A program made the translations under genes and the position numbers. Shown here piece by piece: positions 62,104 through 64,000 of a stretch of 64,000 bases of DNA. The notes below the pieces were generated by a model, which was not told the DNA's origin, did not search any database, and was given only the letters and a program-made list of their open reading frames with translations. The DNA comes from Variovorax ginsengisoli (GTDB lineage: Bacteria > Pseudomonadota > Gammaproteobacteria > Burkholderiales > Burkholderiaceae_C), in the NCBI RefSeq assembly GCF_030811835.1, contig NZ_JAUSRO010000007.1:1-64000 (forward strand), written 5' to 3'. Each line of letters starts with the position of its first letter. Positions within the stretch are counted from its first letter, which is position 1.

Positions 62104-62573
62104 GCCTCCAGCCCCAGCATCACGACCGTTGCCACGTCCTTGCCCACGCTGGCGCGGAACTCGGCTTCGGCCTGTGCCACGGCGCGCCGGAAGGCGTCGA
62201 GCCAGGCCAGGCCGTCGGCGGTGAAAAGCACGCGGCGCGCCCGCGCATCGTGCGGGTCGGCCCCGCGCGTGACCAGGCCCCAGGCCTCGCACTGGTCGAC
62301 CAGTGCGCCCATGGCCTGCTTCGTCATGCCCGCACGCTCGGCCATGTCGGTGAGCCGCGAGCCGCCGCGCGCCAGGTGGCGCGTGATGTGGATGTGCGCG
62401 GCGCTCACCTGCGCGCGGGCAGCCAGGTTGGACAACGCCAGCGGCACTTCGGCGTCGTGCGCCATGAGTGCGAGCACCCGCTCGTCGAAGCGCCGCATCG
62501 CATGGCCGAGGAGGCGACCCAGATGGGTCTGGCGCCAGGCGTCGGGGTCGCTGGCGAAGGGCATGTCGGTCAT
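62091..62573 (-). CDS. MarR-family regulator
   Basis: The 160-residue protein has the MarR fold: LSNLAARAQVSAAHIHITRHLARGGSRLTDMAERAGMTKQAMGALVDQCEAWGLVTRG, the winged-helix DNA-binding part, and RARRVLFTADGLAWLDAF, the wing with its basic residues. MarR proteins are dimeric, ligand-responsive repressors. It converges with the acetolactate synthase gene (13-nt overlap) and is divergent from recA. The upstream sequence AGTAAA (62583-62588) and TTTACT (62610-62615) is a possible operator. Confidence 0.85.
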   Translation of the reverse strand: MTDMPFASDPDAWRQTHLGRLLGHAMRRFDERVLALMAHDAEVPLALSNLAARAQVSAAHIHITRHLARGGSRLTDMAERAGMTKQAMGALVDQCEAWGLVTRGADPHDARARRVLFTADGLAWLDAFRRAVAQAEAEFRASVGKDVATVVMLGLEAYAT

Positions 62574-62638
62574 GGTGCAAATAGTAAAGCAAACTGACCA
62601 AAAAATGGGTTTACTTCATCAGACCCATCGCTACACTA

Positions 62639-62654
62639 CTGTTCAAGCATCCAG
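62639..62654 (+). promoter_or_regulatory. LexA-box-like site upstream of recA
   Basis: CTG-N10-CAG, reading CTGTTCAAGCATCCAG, matches the SOS-box skeleton and lies 63 nt before the recA start. RecA is normally LexA-controlled. The inner part departs from the E. coli consensus, which is common in betaproteobacteria. Confidence 0.6.
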
Positions 62655-62717
62655 CCTGTGGTTAAAAGCAGCGAGGATGGCATCCCACACCACCGTTGAT
62701 ATTCAAGGAGTTTTCTC

Positions 62718-63841
<1,124 letters not shown>

Positions 63842-63842
<1 letters not shown>

Positions 63843-64000
63843 TGGGTTTTGCCGCGCCCTCGCTCAAGGGCCGCGCACTGCGGCTTCTGAGCCAGCGCGA
63901 GCATTCGCGCACCGAGCTCGAACGCAAGCTGGCGAAGTACGAGGAGGTGCCCGGCACCCTGGCCGCGGCGCTCGACGAACTCGCCGCGAAAGACTTCATC
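63842..64000 (+). CDS. recX: RecX regulatory protein, partial at window end
   Basis: The ATG at 63842 overlaps the recA stop (TAATG). The 53 residues visible ([20 protein letters not shown] ... [33 protein letters not shown]) match the RecX N-terminal helical repeat, ALRLLSxREHSRxELxRKL. RecX modulates RecA filaments. The gene continues past 64000. Confidence 0.9.

Noticed and set aside
62583..62615. AGTAAA-N21-TTTACT as a firm MarR operator
   Set aside because: The arms are only six bases and AT-rich, and the spacing is larger than most MarR sites, so it is mentioned only as a possibility.

Overview
The window looks like a chromosomal segment of a high-GC betaproteobacterium in Burkholderiales, most likely Comamonadaceae and Variovorax-like. 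The reasons are two periplasmic Bug/TctC-type binding proteins, a TctDE-like two-component pair, a cold-type second infA beside dbpA, a topoisomerase III with a SWIB tail, and recA directly followed by recX. No rRNA, tRNA, CRISPR array, transposase or integrase was found. The assignment is inference from gene content; no database was searched.

Layout. 1-2360: lower-GC leftward genes, an AAA ATPase fragment and a PD-(D/E)XK nuclease-like protein, possibly remains of a defence locus. 2611-9321: a phosphodiesterase, then a LysR regulator divergent from a tight operon (Bug protein, MaoC-type hydratase, acyl-CoA dehydrogenase, class III CoA-transferase, CitE-like lyase). The operon reads as a complete CoA-dependent route for a C5 branched dicarboxylate. 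9349-13664: zinc-ribbon protein, SlyD, MFS exporter and a Tat/lipoprotein metallophosphoesterase, all leftward.

13917-33050 is a long rightward catabolic locus. It holds a class II aldolase, a peptide/opine-type ABC importer, a 2-hydroxyacid dehydrogenase, an omega-aminotransferase, two acetylpolyamine-amidohydrolase-like deacetylases, an EamA exporter, a GntR regulator, a hydroxylysine-kinase-like APH kinase, an AGXT2L-like phospho-lyase and an amidase. I read it as uptake, deacetylation and degradation of an N-acylated amine or amino alcohol. It is split between phospho-lyase and amidase by about 3.2 kb of lower-GC, co-oriented small genes. The last 75 nt of the phospho-lyase gene are present on both sides of that insert.

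33291-35175 is a second low-GC patch: PAAR protein, Cys/His hydrolase-like protein and small lipoprotein, resembling an orphan type VI secretion effector/immunity module, then a decayed reading frame. 35333-36327 holds two small heat-shock proteins behind a sigma-32-type promoter and a possible RNA thermometer.

36332-52826 is mixed core and accessory: cupin, a long intergenic palindrome, hybrid histidine kinase plus HD-GYP regulator, YihY, transglutaminase, GST, a cold-associated cluster (small protein, infA, dbpA), sugar isomerase, class I glutamine amidotransferase-like hydrolase, N-formylglutamate amidohydrolase, a second Bug protein and a LysR regulator. 52946-57417 groups topB-SWIB, a divergent SET-domain protein with an H1-like tail, and birA; the shared promoter region has a 35-nt perfectly alternating pyrimidine-purine tract. 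57460-64000 holds tctED, an Lrp regulator divergent from an acetolactate-synthase-like enzyme, a MarR regulator, recA with a LexA-box-like site, and the start of recX.
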